This document shows positions 63,593-64,000 of a stretch of 64,000 nt of DNA, in pieces; the stretch's first letter is position 1, and each line of letters starts with the position of its first letter. The DNA lies in assembly GCA_038316335.1 (NCBI GenBank), contig JBBQAM010000010.1:1-64000 (forward strand), in the 5' to 3' direction. The DNA is from JALHST01 sp038316335. Lineage in GTDB: Bacteria > Bacteroidota > Bacteroidia > Flavobacteriales > Flavobacteriaceae. The translations under genes and the position numbers were made by a program. The notes beneath the pieces are model-generated. The model made no database searches, had not been told where the DNA came from, and saw only the letters and a program-made list of their open reading frames with translations.

Positions 63593-63604
63593 TGATTTTT
63601 ATCA
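63593..63604. promoter_or_regulatory. FNR/FixK-like box TGAT-TTTT-ATCA
   Basis: TGAT-N4-ATCA centred about 60 bp upstream of the Rrf2 start and 54 bp upstream of the cytochrome c start at 63653. Same 12 bp as at 43067. It could serve both divergent genes. Confidence 0.7.
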
Positions 63605-63652
63605 TATTTTTCTTCCTTGTTCGCCCATAATTTTGTTCACAAATCAATAATT

Positions 63653-64000
63653 ATGAAAAGAGTACTTAAAAGTTTGATATTGTTATTCTCATTGTTGCTC
63701 TTGAGCTGCGGAGGCAATGCAGAGAAAAAGAAAGAGGGCTTTAGTGTTGATAGGCAAAAGACTTCAGCTGAAAAACCCGCAGAGGCAGTTCCTGCTGCAA
63801 ATAGCCTACCTGCTTCGCAACGAGTCACCCTCGATGATAAAGGAGTAGGTCCGATCAAATCGGTCGTACTTGATGCCGAGATTGATCAGGCACTGGCTGT
63901 TAAGGGAAAGGCAGTTTATGATCAGATGTGCCTTGCATGCCATAGGCCCGACAAGAAATTCATAGGTCCTGCACCAACGGGTATTTTGGAAAGACGTTCC
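63653..64000 (+). CDS. Lipoprotein c-type cytochrome, 3' end outside the window
   Basis: The 116 visible codons start with a lipoprotein signal (ILLFSLLLLSCGGN, Cys at about 19) and a low-complexity Lys/Glu/Ala linker. They reach VYDQMCLACHRPDKK, a C-x2-C-H haem c site, then FIGPAPTGILERR, the beginning of the distal loop. It should be a membrane-anchored electron carrier on the periplasmic side. In Bacteroidota such a gene often opens a nitrous-oxide reductase (nos) cluster next to an Rrf2 regulator; the genes beyond the window would decide. Confidence 0.85.
   Translation, partial: MKRVLKSLILLFSLLLLSCGGNAEKKKEGFSVDRQKTSAEKPAEAVPAANSLPASQRVTLDDKGVGPIKSVVLDAEIDQALAVKGKAVYDQMCLACHRPDKKFIGPAPTGILERRS

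Noticed and set aside
1..64000. CRISPR arrays, insertion sequences and prophage
   Set aside because: No direct-repeat array, transposase, integrase or phage structural gene was seen; the holin-like protein at 33500 lies in a non-phage context.

Overview
The window is a gene-dense stretch of a Bacteroidota chromosome, most likely from a marine member of the Flavobacteriaceae (inference). The evidence is the moderate AT-richness and several families typical of that group: the YtxH/holin-like/DUF6327-like cluster, WG-repeat protein, DUF1080 hydrolase-like protein, MCE/MlaEFD operon, AraC regulators and frequent N-terminal lipoprotein signals. No rRNA, tRNA, CRISPR array, insertion sequence or prophage was seen.

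Layout. 1-3083: tandem cupins with a sugar O-acetyltransferase, an outer-membrane-like protein and an AraC regulator. 3386-6808: a secreted GH31 glycosidase, then a PAS protein overlapping an MBL-fold hydrolase. 6834-13476: glycogen phosphorylase, a decayed lipase-maturation-factor remnant, a universal stress protein (Usp) and a PAS histidine kinase with a receiver-CRP/FNR fusion regulator. 13791-19451: DUF2267, WG-repeat, short-chain dehydrogenase, NqrC-like FMN lipoprotein, toroid protein, slipin and membrane proteins. 19482-27880: class II ribonucleotide reductase, DUF302, PfkB kinase, M50 protease with CBS domains, uracil phosphoribosyltransferase, P2-type ATPase and Hsp20. 28337-33135: patatin and a second, larger PAS kinase/receiver-CRP pair. 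33257-48988: YtxH cluster, Xth, acetate kinase/phosphotransacetylase, two Usps, a PPOX-fold protein, CDP-alcohol phosphatidyltransferase, a split COG0645/COG2187 pair and an AI-2E-type permease. 49214-53187: Mla lipid transport operon and an L,D-transpeptidase. 53296-63031: sugar-metabolism genes, hemN and a fourth Usp. 63108-64000: Rrf2 regulator and the start of a lipoprotein cytochrome c.

The main observation is a shared regulatory signature. A short palindrome, TGAY-N4-RTCA (the FNR/FixK box layout, usually inside an ATGAY-N4-RTCAT context), was found at 18 places, nearly all intergenic and mostly 50-85 bp upstream of start codons. The genes behind it include three of the four Usp genes, hsp20, hemN, the YtxH cluster, the PPOX protein, the M50/CBS protease, pfkB, the AI-2E-type permease, the mla operon, and the rrf2/cytochrome c pair. 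The window also encodes two regulators that fuse a receiver domain to a CRP/FNR-type effector. Each is adjacent to a multi-PAS histidine kinase, and one kinase has a FixL-like PAS. The gene content (Usps, Hsp20, PfkB, class II RNR, CtpF-like ATPase, CBS protein, PPOX protein, COG2187 protein) closely parallels the DosR dormancy regulon of mycobacteria. I read this as a low-oxygen/energy-stress survival island controlled by a condensed FixL-FixJ-FixK-like circuit. The boxes and domain orders are seen in the sequence; the regulon and its signal are inferred.

Two genes carry single-base frameshifts in poly-T runs (near 17605 and 47939). They are either sequence errors or slippage/phase-variable sites.
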